Of a stretch of DNA of 64,000 nucleotides, positions 37,230 to 48,199 are shown one piece after another (position 1 is the stretch's first letter; each line of letters starts with the position of its first letter). The notes under the pieces are model-generated. The model was not told the DNA's origin, made no database searches, and worked only from the letters and a program-made list of their open reading frames with translations. This DNA comes from Fasciolopsis buskii (Eukaryota; Platyhelminthes; Trematoda; Plagiorchiida; Fasciolidae): positions 23,224 to 87,223 of the forward strand of contig LUCM01004646.1 in assembly GCA_008360955.1 (NCBI GenBank), written 5' to 3'. Position numbers and translations under genes: made by a program.

Positions 37230-37500
37230 TCTAAGCCTTGAAGTGCTCAAAAATTCTCTCACCGTGTTCTACTAATGTTGCGCAGAGAGAGACGCCCAAA
37301 GATCAAAGGTCTTCGAACGTCTTTTGCTCTCAAAGGCCATGTTTCTTAGCCGTAAAGCAGCACCCACCTTATGGCAGCTGTACAGAATCCGCCTTTGATC
37401 GGTTAGTAGATGTTACTTCAACAACGCAGATGCCTGAAAAATTACTGAATGCCAGTCGTGGCTTCTGTATTTCTAAAACTTCTGCAACGCTTCTATTTTT
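37230..37500 (-). mobile_element. RTE-like LINE, RT C-terminal fragment
   Basis: The minus strand reads LEIQKPRLAFSN, FRHLRC, PIKGGFCTAAIRWVLLYG, a stop, ETWPLRAKDVRRP. This is the IQKARLAFxNLRHLW ... VLLYGSETWPLRAEDVRRL block typical of RTE-type elements in flukes, and it matches the copy at 46980-48190. The upstream RT part is too decayed to follow. Confidence 0.75.
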
Positions 37501-37509
37501 TCTCCAGAG

Positions 37510-40105
37510 ATTTCCTGTCTCCTGACGTTTGGGCCAGATTTACGCACCGCATTACAGATGGTACCCCTAAAAATCTTTTACAGGTATTTGAAAACCTCAG
37601 GTTTCCTGAAGCGAATAGTTCTTGCAGCCTGATACAGATCTTAGATGCTCTGGCCACTGCAGCGGTAGGCTGACATCTGGGTTTACTTTTTCGTGTATGT
37701 GTATGCTCATTTCCATCACCTAGTCTAATTCCTGAAAAGAGAGCTACCCTAATAGTTTTACCTAAACATATAAGCTTCGCTTTCTAGTTCCAAGTGAACA
37801 ATTGCAATTTCCGCTGTTTATTGGCAAATGCCATTTGTTTTATACTCTTAAATTTGAACCAATTCCTACTGAACGTATCAACCCTTGGAATATCCTACAA
37901 ATGGGAGTTCTCCCGTAAACAAACTTTGGGCACAAGATACCATGGTTTAATTCGTTTATGTAGATTCAGAAGAGAATTGGTTCGGGTGCACAGCCTAGTG
38001 AAAATATACTACAAACTTTAACCGGACTTAATTTAGGATCTTCGGCTTATACGTGGAATATCTTACAATTTGGGTAGGCTATATGACATTTTCTGGCTGT
38101 GGGAGCGGTAAATATAGCAAGATGCTTTCTTGCAGACAGTAGTTGGTCTGGTGAATCACGAGCTGTTTGGAAGTGTAAGTAGCGGACGTCTACCTGTTTT
38201 TCCTTAGCTAGGGGTGAGGTGATGATCTGGAGCAAGATTTACAGGCATGACTGGATTCCGCCAAGCCATGATATGATGGAAAGGGTTGGGGAGTTGAAAA
38301 AAGTTAAGTTCTTTCTAAGTTTAAAAACCGACTCAAACATGTGAGTCAGTTTGAAGTGTCCTTAATAAAAGTGAGCCGTCAAAATTTCTGTTTGAGCACA
38401 CAATGAATAATCATAATTAGAAAATAATGTGATGACGATCCTGTAGTTTTTATGCTATCTCCTTGGCTACCGCTTTCATCGGCAAAGTGATTTACTTTCG
38501 TTCCAAATGGAAACTAATTTGAGTCTAACTCGGTGACAAAAAAGGAATAATGCTTGCTTGGTTTGAGCGAAGACTGTTTGTTTCTTTTTAGTCACTGAAA
38601 GTTAAGGCATTTTTGGAATTATTAGGTTGGTTTCTGTTTTGTCCGCAGATATATGAAATGCCTCCGTATGGGCATTCAGTCCCTTTTGCTCAGTAGCTAC
38701 GAGACTTTTTAGTCTATCTTCCTGATGGTTGTGCAGCTACAGAAATAAAGTTTTCCCTAGTTGACGCAAATCCTGTCAAACCGGAATTAACTTTCGGCTG
38801 ACTTCCTAAAAAAGCAATCCTAACTACCCAAGTCAATCTTCTAGCGAGTCTTTTCCCCAACGTTTTTTGTTAAGATTAATAGATGCAAATAATCTACTGT
38901 GAATTTTTACTAAAATGCGGACATTTATGTCAGCAAAACTCTGCAACATGCACCATTAGTCAGCCAACAAGGATGCACAACTGATGCGCAGTTGAGCCAT
39001 GCGATACCGCACTTTGCACACCCTTTCATCTACTGAGGTTTTGGAATCTGTTGAGGAAATAATTTTATCGCGCATTTCTGTTTGCTTTTTTCGTACAGTC
39101 ATGAGGCCTTATCGATTAGTTATTTTAACAATACCCAAATTCTGAATTGGATGATTATTTGCCGTTAGTAATAGGACCTGAAATTTGTAATGGCTTGCTT
39201 CTTTATGCGGTGTAATGCCTTTCCTCTGAGATCTTGGATTCTCCCGTTACATGACAAAGGTGGACTCACCCAACCACCATCAGACGTTTGCGTTCTTATA
39301 ATATTATTTGAGACACATCGCCGGAGTTCAGCCTATGCATTAAACAATTGAAACTTATTTGTATTATTGACAGAAGAGAAACACAAGCCTTACAAATTGT
39401 CCGTCTCATGTCTGAATATTACTGGTGTTTTTATTTGGGAGAATTGGTGAAAGAAATACAACGCACAATTTTTATGTCCCAGGTTTGGGTTTAAAGCCTT
39501 AAAAGGTGAAGAATCTTCCAAGGAATCACAAAATTATAATGCTTTCAGATTCCGTTGCATATGGCTGCATCAAAGACTATCCAGCTTTTTATCTCCTAAT
39601 CGTTCTCCGGGTCCCGTTTTAGGAAGTTTATAGCAGAGCATAGCTCAAAAATGTTTAACTCATTGTGCCAAATGTTGCATTCCAACGGCTTATTCATTAA
39701 AATTAATTTTAAGAAATCGGTATTTTTTATGTACCGATGTAGGTTTTTGTAAGTTTAGGGCACGGCGTTTATTGCTTCGTGCGACTGATCAACTTCTAAT
39801 TAATTGCGGCACAAATAAGGATTACCTCTGAATCCTAATCGTGAATGAATGACACTAAATACCAAGAAAATGAATTTCTGGTGTGGTAGTGTTAGGTTTT
39901 TGATCTACTTGGCGGCTGATTTTGGCTAAGAATAAAGCTTTCATTAGAAATGCATCATTGTCAACCCTAACTGGAGGCATCATTTTCTACAAATTCAGAT
40001 CGTTCTTTCGAGATGCTTTATTTACTTTCTTGTAAAAATTGGCAACCAGTTTCTGTTGAATAGACTTTTCCAGAGACTTATTGAAGTATTTTCGTGCAAT
40101 GCAAA
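37510..40105. other. AT-rich stretch, no gene recognised
   Basis: This is one of the emptiest parts of the window. After short frames up to 38.2 kb, neither strand holds an open frame of 60 codons from about 38.25 to 40.15 kb. It could be a long intron or the 3' flank of the minus-strand gene ending near 40.1 kb. Confidence 0.4.
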
Positions 40106-40110
40106 GTTAG

Positions 40111-40116
40111 TTTATT
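40111..40116 (-). promoter_or_regulatory. Candidate polyadenylation signal AATAAA
   Basis: On the minus strand an AATAAA hexamer lies about 52 nt after the stop codon of the frame ending at 40168. The position is appropriate for the 3' end of a transcript if that frame is a real last exon. Confidence 0.35.
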
Positions 40117-40167
40117 ATTGTGCGAAACACTCATCAGTTATGGAAAACAACTGTCAACGTGCCTGAT

Positions 40168-40609
40168 TCACGGAGAAGAAAATAAACAAAATGCATAAAT
40201 GTGTACTGCTGTCGCATATGACCTTTGCTTGCCGTGATTTTGCGTGGATAATAAACTTTGTGCTTCAGGCCTCTCCCGTGAGGATTTGTTGTCGTGCTTG
40301 CTAGCATAAGTTTTGGCGTTAGAACTTGTTAACCTGGTGTCTATCGTGATAACAACGTTGCCAAAGTCAGCAGCCATGAATGAGCTCAAAATCCACAAAA
40401 GATTCTGCGTGCATTTACTCTCCCTTGTATCCGGAAAGCACAGGGTTGTCACATAGAATGTAACTACCAAACAAGTTATACTAACTTGTAAAATACCTGA
40501 TGCACTTTCTAATAGATTTGCTTGCGATTTAGAGCGGCTGGGATTGTCCGGAGCTTTGTGAAGTTCTTTTCGTGAAGAAAGTGCCCTTAGTCTCTTGCCG
40601 TAATGAATG
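40168..40609 (-). CDS. Candidate last exon of an unidentified membrane protein gene
   Basis: The minus strand is open for about 147 codons between a taa near 40612 and a tga at 40170-40168. It encodes a basic lead-in (SSRKELHKAPDNPSRSKSQ), then a hydrophobic segment (ILQVSITCLVVTFYVTTLCF) and a short loop with a cysteine. A second hydrophobic segment (NLLWILSSFMAADFGNVVIT) and a hydrophilic tail with KHDNKSSRERPE follow. Two membrane segments, a basic cytoplasmic-looking approach and a polar tail would fit TM6-TM7 of a divergent GPCR or another multi-pass protein; no motif settles it. The acceptor is not certain, so the true exon probably starts inside this range. An AATAAA follows at 40116-40111. 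It may belong with the exon at 46560-46417. Confidence 0.45.
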
Positions 40610-40619
40610 TCTTATGAAA

Positions 40620-42480
40620 ACTACTTCACACATGTTTTGAAAGCTGAATAACCAGAAAGAGAAAAATTATCCCGTATCTTTACTCGATAGATATCGTAGT
40701 CATACATGCTCGCCACTGAAATATTTTGTGACTGATGTGAATAAACCACCGAGCTTAGTTTCAAGAGGGCTGTATAGATAGTTTGCGGCTGCGTAGTGAG
40801 ACATTAAGGCTTCCAATCGTGTGTACTGCATAAAACAGAGGAATGAAGCGTTTGCCATTGGCTTCCGTCAAACAAATGTATTTTCAGTTAAAATTTTTAA
40901 GAAGCGCAATGTTGTATTTCTTCCCCTTTTGTTTACGAAAACTGAAAACATACTCTAAACCAATAAGAAATGCAAGCTGATTGTGTATACTATCAAACTC
41001 CTGATAGTTCATCAAAGGAAAGTTTAGGTGCCTCTTTCACCTGCAGGATGGTTGGATCATGACTTGTGATTGCTGCGTTATAAGGGTGATTAATGTTCTA
41101 GAACGCAGCCGGTTTCTGGTGAAAAACTGCGCAATTTTTCAAATGTATCTAGGCATCAGTGCGAACTACACTAATTTTAGGCCGGTAATATTGCTTCCGA
41201 AACTTAAAGAAAGCTTTTGAACTTACTTGTGCTGTTGTCGAATGAATTTTTTAATCTTATGCTAGTACGGCTAATTACAGAAAGCAACATAGCTTTGTGC
41301 TGCGACGACGTTTGCTCTAAGTATGACGGAGTGAACGTTCACGGACAAAATGTTTTCAAATGTTTTCACTATACCTTATTTTTCGAAAATATAACCTATA
41401 TTTTAATGTTACTGTTATTTTTGAAGGAAAACCATGAAAACCTGGTTTCAACTAGTTAACAAGCTTGAATACTTTCAGCCGTCGATGCACCAAAATACGC
41501 AAAACTGTCTAAAACTAGGTCCACCAAAAACAGTTACGACCATTACTTTGCTTCTTGATTTACTTGCACATTTTCCGGCTGTTATTTCTAAAACTCTTTT
41601 AAATATTGATGAAAGCAATGCTTTATGAAAAATATTTTTTGGCAATGCATACCAAAATAAACAAAATATATGACTATTTTTTGCTAATTTCATGAAATGC
41701 TTGCAAGCGCTTCCATTTCCTTAACTTATGGCCGTTAAAAATGAGAAGTAACATTCGTATGGCAATGCCTTGTAATTAAAACAAGAGCAGAAAATCTCTA
41801 TCGCAGCCGATCGCCGGAAACTATACTTTAAGTTTAACATTTTGGATTAGCCAAGTTATTAAAGTGACTATGACCTGAATAGTGCCAGTCTCTTAAGATA
41901 TCGAGAAGCGGCGCTCTTCAGAGATGAGTCCCCTTATCTTTTCTTGGCTTCGTAGTTCTCTCGTTTGTAAAAGAGTCATTAATTTTGTGCAAAAATATTA
42001 GTGCCGATTCCTAAACGAGAAAAAAACCTATGATGCTTACAGTTTTCTTTTAATAGTAAGCTGCAATGTGGGGAACATTGTGCGTTACGAGTGATTCTCG
42101 ATCATCTGAATCTTTTTGTACATATGCCTAGAAAGTTTTTACTTCCAAAATATAAAGTTCTTTTGCAAAAATGGACTGACGAAACGCTGTTCTGCTCCCC
42201 CAAGAAAAGAATTGGGGAGATAGATAGGTTTATTTGCTTGAGTAGTTGCACCTCACTTGGTAGGCCTATATCGAATAAGGTGCACTGACATATAAGGGAG
42301 CCACGACTGGCGTTCAGTAAATTTTGGAGCATCTACGTTATGCATCTCATTCATATCCTGGCAGTTAGGGAGATGGCATTTTTGCTCCATTAGACCCAGC
42401 GATCTTTGCGAGATTCATTGCCTCTGATGAGCCCTAGAACTAGAACCGCAGGAAAAATCTGCTGCCGAATGCATAGCCTG
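40620..42480. other. No gene recognised; weak transposase-like trace
   Basis: Plus frames at 41217-41628 and a minus frame at 41693-41475 overlap. The minus frame contains SKVMVVTVFGGPSFRQFCVF followed by WCIDG, faintly like the VMVWGG...FIDG core of Tc1/mariner transposases, but nothing around it supports this. The rest is AT-rich and featureless. Confidence 0.3.
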
Positions 42481-42489
42481 CTTAATTTG

Positions 42490-43700
42490 ATCCTACTGAT
42501 CGTCTACACTGCTGCTCGTCAAGGTTCTCAGTTCCCCGAACAGTTCCTGCTCCTGGTTGCGAACAGCCGAATCACATAGAAGTTCGACAGCCAATCGGGT
42601 CTGTGGCCTGCGTTGATGACCATTCAGCTGCAAGGAAGAACGCACTAAAACTAACGCATGGTCCGATTCGACGTACGTGGTCCAGTGTGATCTACAGTTC
42701 TGGACCGATCTGCGCCAACGGTAGTTTGCTGCAATATGGTTGATCCGATTCAGATCAGCTATCGTGCTAGATCGCCATGTCGTCGCCGTGTGACGCAAAC
42801 CGTGTCGAAAATGGGTACTAGATAGGAATAAGTTATTTTCCGCAGCGAATTGTAGAAGTCCTTACCCGTTATCTGTTCGCTGAGCAGGCAAGACGCAGCA
42901 CCAACCTAAATAGGAGTCCGAAGCACTAAGTTTTCCAATTTGTGCATTAAAATCACCTGCTACCACTACAATGTCAAAGCATTTGCTCTTCCGAACAAAA
43001 GTGACGAGTTAATTGTAAAACTCGTCTTTCTCTATGTCAGTGCTGCAGTCTATTGGAGCGCATGCCGAGATAACAAATAAACTACGCCTAACACTAATAT
43101 CCTTTCGGACGCCGACTGATCTCTGCAGTCTCATGGCACACAAGCGACTGTTGACTGGGTTCCAGTCTAAAAGGACTGCTTCGGCCCTCTCACTTAGGAC
43201 CATTTCTACACCGCGTTGACCCATAGCTTTGGCTGCTTCGTCTCCTGAAGTGCGAAGAAAATATCTTGACGAGACATTTGGCGCAGTTAACTGAATTACT
43301 CTACTTGCATCCTGAATTCGTGTTTCACTCACGCAAGAGACATCAATCAAAAGTGAGCCTACTGTCAGAGCTAAACACGCCTGTTGGTCAGCCTGCATGA
43401 GAGGGCACACATCGAAGGAACCAAGATTTAGAGGCTGAGGAGGCTTGAGAAATTGTGACTTAAAACTACTCACTACACTATTTGACAATGAGCGGTTGCG
43501 AGTATCGGGCGTATTATCAATGGGAACATTTTGGGTAGGCAGAGCGGGAAAAGACAGTGGGTTGGAGACAGAAGAAACAGGTTGAATAAACGAGGGGGAA
43601 CTCCTTGTATATGCATATGTAGATACGTTTAAGTGGCGTAACCGCAGTATCCTCAAGTTCTTTAAACTTCTGAATGGAATCAAAAGGGGACATACCACAT
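42490..43700 (-). mobile_element. RTE-like LINE apurinic endonuclease domain, nearly intact
   Basis: One minus-strand frame runs through the endonuclease with only two stops (43011-43009 and 42864-42862). Blocks in order are LNLGSFDVCPLMQADQQA, LIDVSCVSETRIQDA (catalytic E of the SETR block), SSRYFLRTSGDEAAKAMG, VSERAEAVLLDWNPV-type, and SLFVISACAPIDCSTDIEKD (the SAYAPTD block). FDIVVVAGDFNAQIGKL (the GDFNAQ block) follows, then FRHGLRHTATTWRSS, LNRINHIAANYRWR and TTYVESDHALVLVRSSL (the SDHALV block). The expected RT does not follow at lower coordinates, so it is truncated after the endonuclease. This is the youngest-looking mobile fragment in the window. The open frame of 229 codons at 43698-43009 is part of it, not a host gene. 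Confidence 0.88.
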
Positions 43701-44355
43701 AAAGCGGACGGAAGGCGGAATTTAATTGCTATCACGAATTTTTGAGGCCTTTTTATTGTAACCCTGTGATGAAGTTTAAAGCCGAAAACTGTGATCACAG
43801 TCGCTGGCTGGAAGGAACCAGAAAGGATTGCGAAACGAAAAGGCGTTTAGTCCAGGGAACCACCCTTCATTTGTCAGCCACGGCAAAAGAAACCAGCATG
43901 ACCGTAGACTTTGAACGCCGAAGATTGCAGCGTATCACCACATTCTCCTTAAGAACTGACGTATTAGATCATGGTGCGTGAAAAAAGGTTTTTTTGTCTG
44001 CAAGTGGCATCTTCCGAAATACGTTAAGACACCCTCGAAACGCTTCAAATGGGTACTATAGTCCAGGATCCTTTCTACAAAAGGCAACAGGATAATCTTC
44101 CATAAAACAGAAAAAATTGGCGAAATCAGCAGAACATTTTGATCAATTTCTTAGTTGAATGAACAATCAAATGATAAATCCATCAAATTCAGTTTAAATG
44201 CAAAACGTCTAAGATTTGATCAATTAATCAGCTCTAGCCTTTAGAATGCCACCATCGGGTGGGGAAGACTAGCATCCAAATGAAATTCAAAAAAAACCAT
44301 CGGTAGGCTGGATGAAATATTCCACTTCCGATATAGTTCCAAGCCATTAAAACTC
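43701..44355. other. No gene recognised
   Basis: A 79-codon plus frame at 43742-43981 shows no motif. Otherwise this is a short spacer between oppositely oriented LINE fragments. Confidence 0.35.
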
Positions 44356-44359
44356 ACTT

Positions 44360-44935
44360 ATTCTTCCCAGAAGAGGTGACAAAACGATTAAGGACAACTA
44401 CCGCGCTATCATTCTGATTGGTATCCCCGTAAACGGTAGGTCTGGTGCTTCTAGGTCGCTCCGCCAGATTATAGCAATCAGCCGAATTAAGGGTGATTTC
44501 AATGATAAAGGGCTTGAACTAACCAGTTATTCCCGCTGCGCCGAGCACTGAGACCACCACAATTTCAGCAGCCAAATGTAACCTGTTCCTTTGATTTTCG
44601 CGATACTTTTAGAAATGTCAGCCACAAGTCTTTGTGAAAACCAACAAGTTGATAGCATGCAGGCTTGACCCACATGGATCTTACGGGTATGCCACTTTTC
44701 CCTTATGGCATGAACTTGAATGCGCAACTGGCGGTTTGCAGAATTTCCAATTCTTTTCAGGGTGGTTAAGGGTTGTTTGCTTCTTCCTGTTCAGTCACTT
44801 CATCGGGTGGACATTGAGCAGTGTGGCGACCGGCTACTCAGTCCACCAACATCTTTTTCAGATCTGGAGTTTACAGACTATGTCGTTGCTCTGGGTGATC
44901 TACTAGCCATCAAGAGGACAATCCTCTATCGAATC
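44360..44935 (+). mobile_element. RTE-like LINE reverse transcriptase fragment
   Basis: Plus frames read LILPRRGDKTIKDNYRAIIL with IGIPVNG (the KGDxxxxxNYRxISLxxIxxK block) at about 44.36-44.45 kb. At about 44.75 kb comes FQFFSGWLRVVCFFLFSHFI (a shifted relic of the SGVRQGCPLSPFLFNFVI block). SDLEFTDYVVALGDLLAI (the SDLEYADDVVLLG catalytic block, first D of ADD replaced) lies at about 44.86 kb. Several frameshifts separate the blocks. Confidence 0.75.
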
Positions 44936-45039
44936 ATCCCATGTACGTTCAGAGTCGGCCAACTTTGCTCAGAACTAACACCCTCAGCTTTTCCGGATCC
45001 GGCTGCCAAGTTACTGTCCACCAAAGTCTTGTGAATTGA

Positions 45040-46410
45040 GGTATAACACCATTAAAGTATTTAGGATCGATTCTGCTGCGTACTATCGAAGCAAAGGAAG
45101 AAGTGACCACGAAAATTGGAAGGCAGGCTGAGAAAGTTTGCGGCCTTGAAGTCTGATTTGGGCGCTAGGTGAAATTAACCTTCCAATGAAATTTACTTCT
45201 TTTCTGCTACCTTCTTTATCGTGTTTGATTATGGTGGCAAATCCTCTAAGGACTTTGACCACAGTGGTTTCTCCTTGTGCAACGGCAATCTGACGAGGAA
45301 ATTTGCCAGCAAACGTTCTATCCCAAACCCTCTTTGGTACTGTATTGCTGCGTTAAGTTTCAGTGTCTCGGTCTGATATTTATCTACGGGCACCATTATC
45401 GGTAGCAAAACTGAATACCAGTCTGCGAGAATTTGGAAAGTGAGTTGTCGGCGATGATCCACCATATTTCTGGAGCAAATTTATCTTCTAGCATGAAGAA
45501 GAAGTGTCAAAGCAAGGAAGGCAGGAAAGCATGCAACACTGTATGCTCCAACTCTAGGGGATGCCACTAGTGTTTGGAGTGGAAACCTGAACCAGGGTAG
45601 ATATGCAGTGAATAAAAACTAAAAATCTGACTCACCAACAAATCTCCAGTTTTCCTAAGTATTCCACAACTTGACAGTTACATTTCTTGCCTAGTTCTAC
45701 CAACATCATATGACCCATCTTTTCGCAATATATCTCTTTTAGACCCTCCAGTCCTTCAGAGCCAATTTATATTTTTTTATTAACTGCGGTTGCTGCTGAA
45801 ACAGGTACCTAATGCTATGATATGTCTACGCAAAGCAGCAGGTTTTGATCTTAAAGCTACCAGGCTAACTTAAATGGCCTCGTCAATCACGGTTCTGTTT
45901 GGGGGATAAGCCCACTTCCAAACGATTCATATGGCATACAAAAAATATCTAGTTATCAAGCTTTCCTGAAAATAAATTTGCTTTACTTGTTTGGTTCAAT
46001 TTGTACACCGGGCTAGTTATGAACGGTCTACAAACGGCAAACTAGAGAATAATCGATCCCCTCCTTCTTAGGTTATATCTCATATATTCGTTTGTGGTCA
46101 CCATTAAAATGAATCGTACTACACTGGGTTTTAGTAAACTCAGAGCGCATTGACATTGACCCATTGCGATTCCGAAAAGTACAGTATCCCTTGAGAATGG
46201 ATTCCACTCTTGAATTCTTTGCTTCCGTTTTGGGATTCTAAATTGACTAGCGTGATTGAGTGTCACCTTCGGAAATATCAGTATGGTTTAAATTGTACCC
46301 TATGGAGGACTATTTGTAACGTTATTTTAAAAGTAATCAAAACGATATGGTATGGTCATGGCTTACTGAGTTAGATATAAAAAACCTCATTGAAATTTGT
46401 GTGCGTTTGG
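45040..46410. other. No gene recognised
   Basis: A 78-codon minus frame (45465-45229, starting at an ATG) is of unknown nature and has no convincing splice borders. The remainder is AT-rich. This may be intron if the exon at 46560-46417 joins the frame at 40.2-40.6 kb. Confidence 0.3.
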
Positions 46411-46416
46411 CATTAC

Positions 46417-46560
46417 CTGTACAAAAGACTGCCCACGTAATCTAGGATAGTTGCAGCTGAAGCCCAAGGAACCCGCGTGATCCGTGATGTACGACTGCAC
46501 AAGAAAGCCAACTGTCCAAAGACAAAAGTCGATGGTATATTTCCCACGATACAAAATGCG
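46417..46560 (-). CDS. Candidate internal exon (48 codons) of an unidentified membrane protein
   Basis: On the minus strand a good acceptor (tttttaatgttgcag, AG at 46562-46561) is followed by an open 144-nt stretch. It ends at a consensus donor (cag then gtaatg, GT at 46416-46415). Both borders are phase 0, so the exon is exactly 48 codons. It encodes RILYRGKYTIDFCLWTVGFL followed by VQSYITDHAGSL and GFSCNYPRLRGQSFVQ: one hydrophobic segment and two cysteines. I do not recognise it. Frame, length and both splice sites agreeing is better evidence than an open frame alone. It lies about 5.8 kb upstream, in transcription sense, of the candidate last exon at 40609-40168. Confidence 0.45.
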
Positions 46561-46979
46561 CTGCAACATTAAAAAGTTCGTTTTGAAAGTAACTATTGAC
46601 ACCAGTTCACGCTTGCACCAGGAATTTATCCTCGTTTTTCGGTTGCGAAAACGATTTTTTTTTCAAATTCTAGATTAGGAATACTCGATCTGTTGAATAG
46701 TGACAGTAAATACTGAAATGACATTTGGTTGGCTGAGCATAGGGAAAACAGATGTCTGCTGTAATTTGAACAACGGTACCAGTTATATTAATCCTTTTAG
46801 TATAACCACTCATGATATTCGGCTGGAGTTTTCAGAATTAAGAGCTAGTTAAATGCACCACTGTTGGTTGTGAACATGTACATGCAAATGGCTACAAAAA
46901 GCGTGACAGTTCACTAGTATTGGCCTTCAATACAGACAATCATACAGTGTTTTGGAGCATCCGCATTGTTCAGTGTCAC

Positions 46980-48190
46980 AGAGAAAGCCGTTTTACTTAT
47001 CTGGTCTTTGTATGCCAATAGCCGAAGCAGAATTTGCGTTAATGGTGATGTTTCACCCGAGTTCACTACAGAAAATGGCACTCCTCAGGGTCGCCATCTT
47101 TCACCTTCCCTTTTTAAAGTTTGTTACTGAGATGGTTATGAAGATATTCCTATAGTCTTATGGGAATAGCGGCATTGATATCTGCTCAGACAGGAAACTG
47201 TTTGCCTCATAATATGTGCCGATGTTGTGATATTGGACAAAGATCCAAGTTACATGTTTTTCTCGATCGTCTAAACAATGCTGCAGGCACGTTTTGGACA
47301 CACTTTGCACCCTTGAAATGCAGAATGCCTTTGCACGACTGGAATGATTCAAAGTTGAACCTTGTTCTTGCAGAGGTACAGCTAGATTAGGTAAACAGAA
47401 TCAGTTGTTTAGGCCTTTGTATTTCATCCGGTGACCCTATATCAGATGAAGTGCCTTCAAGCATACAAAAGGCCTTATTGATATTTGCTAGTTTGGGGCA
47501 TTTGTGGAATACACATTACATTGGGTTATCGATCAAAGGTCGAGTATGCTCGGGAGCAGTGAGGTAGATATTACTTTACGGCTCCGAAACATGATCGTTG
47601 GGAGCACAAGATGTGTGAAGACTTACGTTGGTCGAGTACCGTTGTGTTGGTAGTATTGATAGGATATGGCGGGAGAATTTTGTGAGTAGCTCAGAAGTTA
47701 GGCCTAAGGTACTGGGAGCCATGATTCAGTTTTTAGAACCAGAATAAAACACAATAATTGGGCCAGGTTTTGCACATGCCCACAGAACCGCCACCTTCTT
47801 GTAGGCTGCTCTAGGGGGCAGGTAGTGTTTGGGGGGTGGTTTAGGGTGACCAGTCGATGACATGGGTAAAAATTGGAAAAGTCTTAACTAGTGGACTGAC
47901 TCGTTTAGGCGCAGTTAGACTGCCACTTTGGAGCCAATGAAAACCCCTAAACAATAGTTGGAGACAGTAGGTGATATTAGTAAATGCCGCAGTCGAAGCA
48001 CTCTTGCGTTTGAAATCTTTCTTCAGTACATTTGTTCGACTTACTATATTCTAGTTTGTCTTCTACTGTTCTCCATTATTTTTTTGTTTCAACAGATGAT
48101 GCTGTGAGGTGGCAACAGTAGCTAAAGTACGTTGTTGCAAGGCTAATGGTTGCCTAAATTGAACTGAAGTAAACTGATTCCGATATTGAG
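46980..48190 (+). mobile_element. RTE-like LINE: RT palm to C-terminus plus 3' UTR
   Basis: Plus frames give, in order, SLYANSRSRICVNGDVSPEF, TTENGTPQGRHLSPSLF (the SGVRQGCPLSPFLF block), EDIPI and LDRLNN-type. MPLHDWNDSKLNLVLAEVQL (KMLLxDW...PNLVLAGEQLD) and RLRNM or LYGSETWSLGAQDV (LLYGSETWPLRAEDV) follow. Then come EYRCVGSIDRIWRENFVSSS and SEVRPKVLG, and later the AHAHRTATFL remnant of the GHVLRMP block with PVDDMGKNW (the PMTWHKGVK block). Sequence after the coding end, about 48000-48190, matches that after the copy at 62380-63055, including a gatgctgtgaggtggcaaca-type segment and ttgaactgaa near the end; this is presumably the 3' UTR. Frameshifts and stops show it is dead. Confidence 0.85.
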
Positions 48191-48199
48191 ATCCACTTC

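Noticed and set aside
40168..40609. 3' exon of the GPCR at 2.2-3.7 kb
   Set aside because: On the minus strand that GPCR's downstream exons must lie below 2248, so this frame cannot belong to it.
41475..41693. Tc1/mariner transposase fragment (VMV...GG...IDG-like)
   Set aside because: Only one short pattern matches; no catalytic DDE context or inverted repeats seen.
43009..43698. 229-codon minus frame as a possible host gene
   Set aside because: It contains the SETR, SAYAPTD-type and downstream GDFNAQ blocks of a LINE endonuclease, so it is part of a mobile element.
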